From an uncultured Bacilli bacterium (GTDB taxonomy: Bacteria; Bacillota_I; Bacilli_A; RF39; UBA660), in contig CALVVP010000059.1 in assembly GCA_944363895.1 (NCBI GenBank), forward strand, positions 1 to 6,765: DNA of 6,765 nt, read 5' to 3'. A program made the translations under genes and the position numbers. Position 1 is the first letter of the stretch; every line of letters begins with the position of its first letter. This document shows positions 6,718-6,765 of the stretch, piece after piece. The notes beneath the pieces are model-generated. The model had not been told where the DNA came from and ran no database searches. It saw only the letters and a list, made by a program, of their open reading frames with translations.

Positions 6718-6765
6718 GACCTCAAAATATTATACTGCGAAAAGTGAAGTTGTTTTTATGTATGT
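6716..6765 (+). CDS. N-terminus of a possible Rpn/PD-(D/E)XK nuclease family transposase-like protein, 3' partial
   Basis: Sixteen codons are visible before the window ends: MTSKYYTAKSEVVFMY. The start is well supported by AGGAAGGAGG (6698-6707) 8 bases upstream. The pattern YYTAKSxxVF resembles the start of Rpn (recombination-promoting nuclease, also annotated PD-(D/E)XK family transposase) proteins, which usually read YTAKSDxVFKxxF. The MY after VF is unlike that pattern, and 16 residues are too few to be sure. The gene follows the gatB terminator. I see no clear promoter between 6625 and 6680: TATATA/TATAAC near 6668-6675 has no matching -35. Confidence 0.4.
   Translation, partial: MTSKYYTAKSEVVFMY

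Overview
The window is AT-rich DNA with short intergenic gaps, strong AGGAGG-type ribosome binding sites and all genes on the plus strand. This fits a low-GC Firmicutes/Bacilli-type bacterium, probably an uncultured gut lineage near the RF39/Mycoplasmatota group; the taxonomy is an inference. TGA is a true stop here: gatC ends with TGA exactly at the family's usual C-terminus and tryptophan is always TGG, so the Mycoplasma code (TGA = Trp) is not in use.

Region 1 (1-1600) holds the 3' part of a secreted or pilus-type surface protein. The visible N-terminus is the hydrophobic helix of a type IV prepilin. It is followed by a cysteine-containing pilin-like segment and then a large domain of the formylglycine-generating-enzyme (FGE)/C-type lectin fold. 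The last 150 bases differ from everything else in the window: G+C rises from 33% to 47%, adenine halves from 40% to 20%, and C-ending codons go from 3 of 50 to 19 of 49. That is the footprint expected of the variable region of a diversity-generating retroelement (DGR), in which template adenines, often in AAC codons, are randomised. A small hairpin follows the stop codon. No reverse transcriptase and no template repeat are in the window, so the retroelement must lie upstream or elsewhere if it exists.

Region 2 (1594-2412) is recX, a RecA modulator, with its own promoter. Region 3 (2423-6624) is a conserved Firmicutes cluster. It starts with a CamS-family lipoprotein driven from an extended -10 promoter embedded in an inverted repeat. 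gatC, gatA and gatB follow with overlaps or 2-nt gaps and encode the tRNA-dependent amidotransferase that makes Gln-tRNA(Gln) and/or Asn-tRNA(Asn). A rho-independent terminator closes the operon. Region 4 (6625-6765) is a short leader with a duplicated Shine-Dalgarno segment and the first 16 codons of a gene whose start resembles Rpn/PD-(D/E)XK nuclease family transposase-like proteins.

The housekeeping part is ordinary. The main lead is the candidate DGR-diversified pilin-lectin at the left edge.
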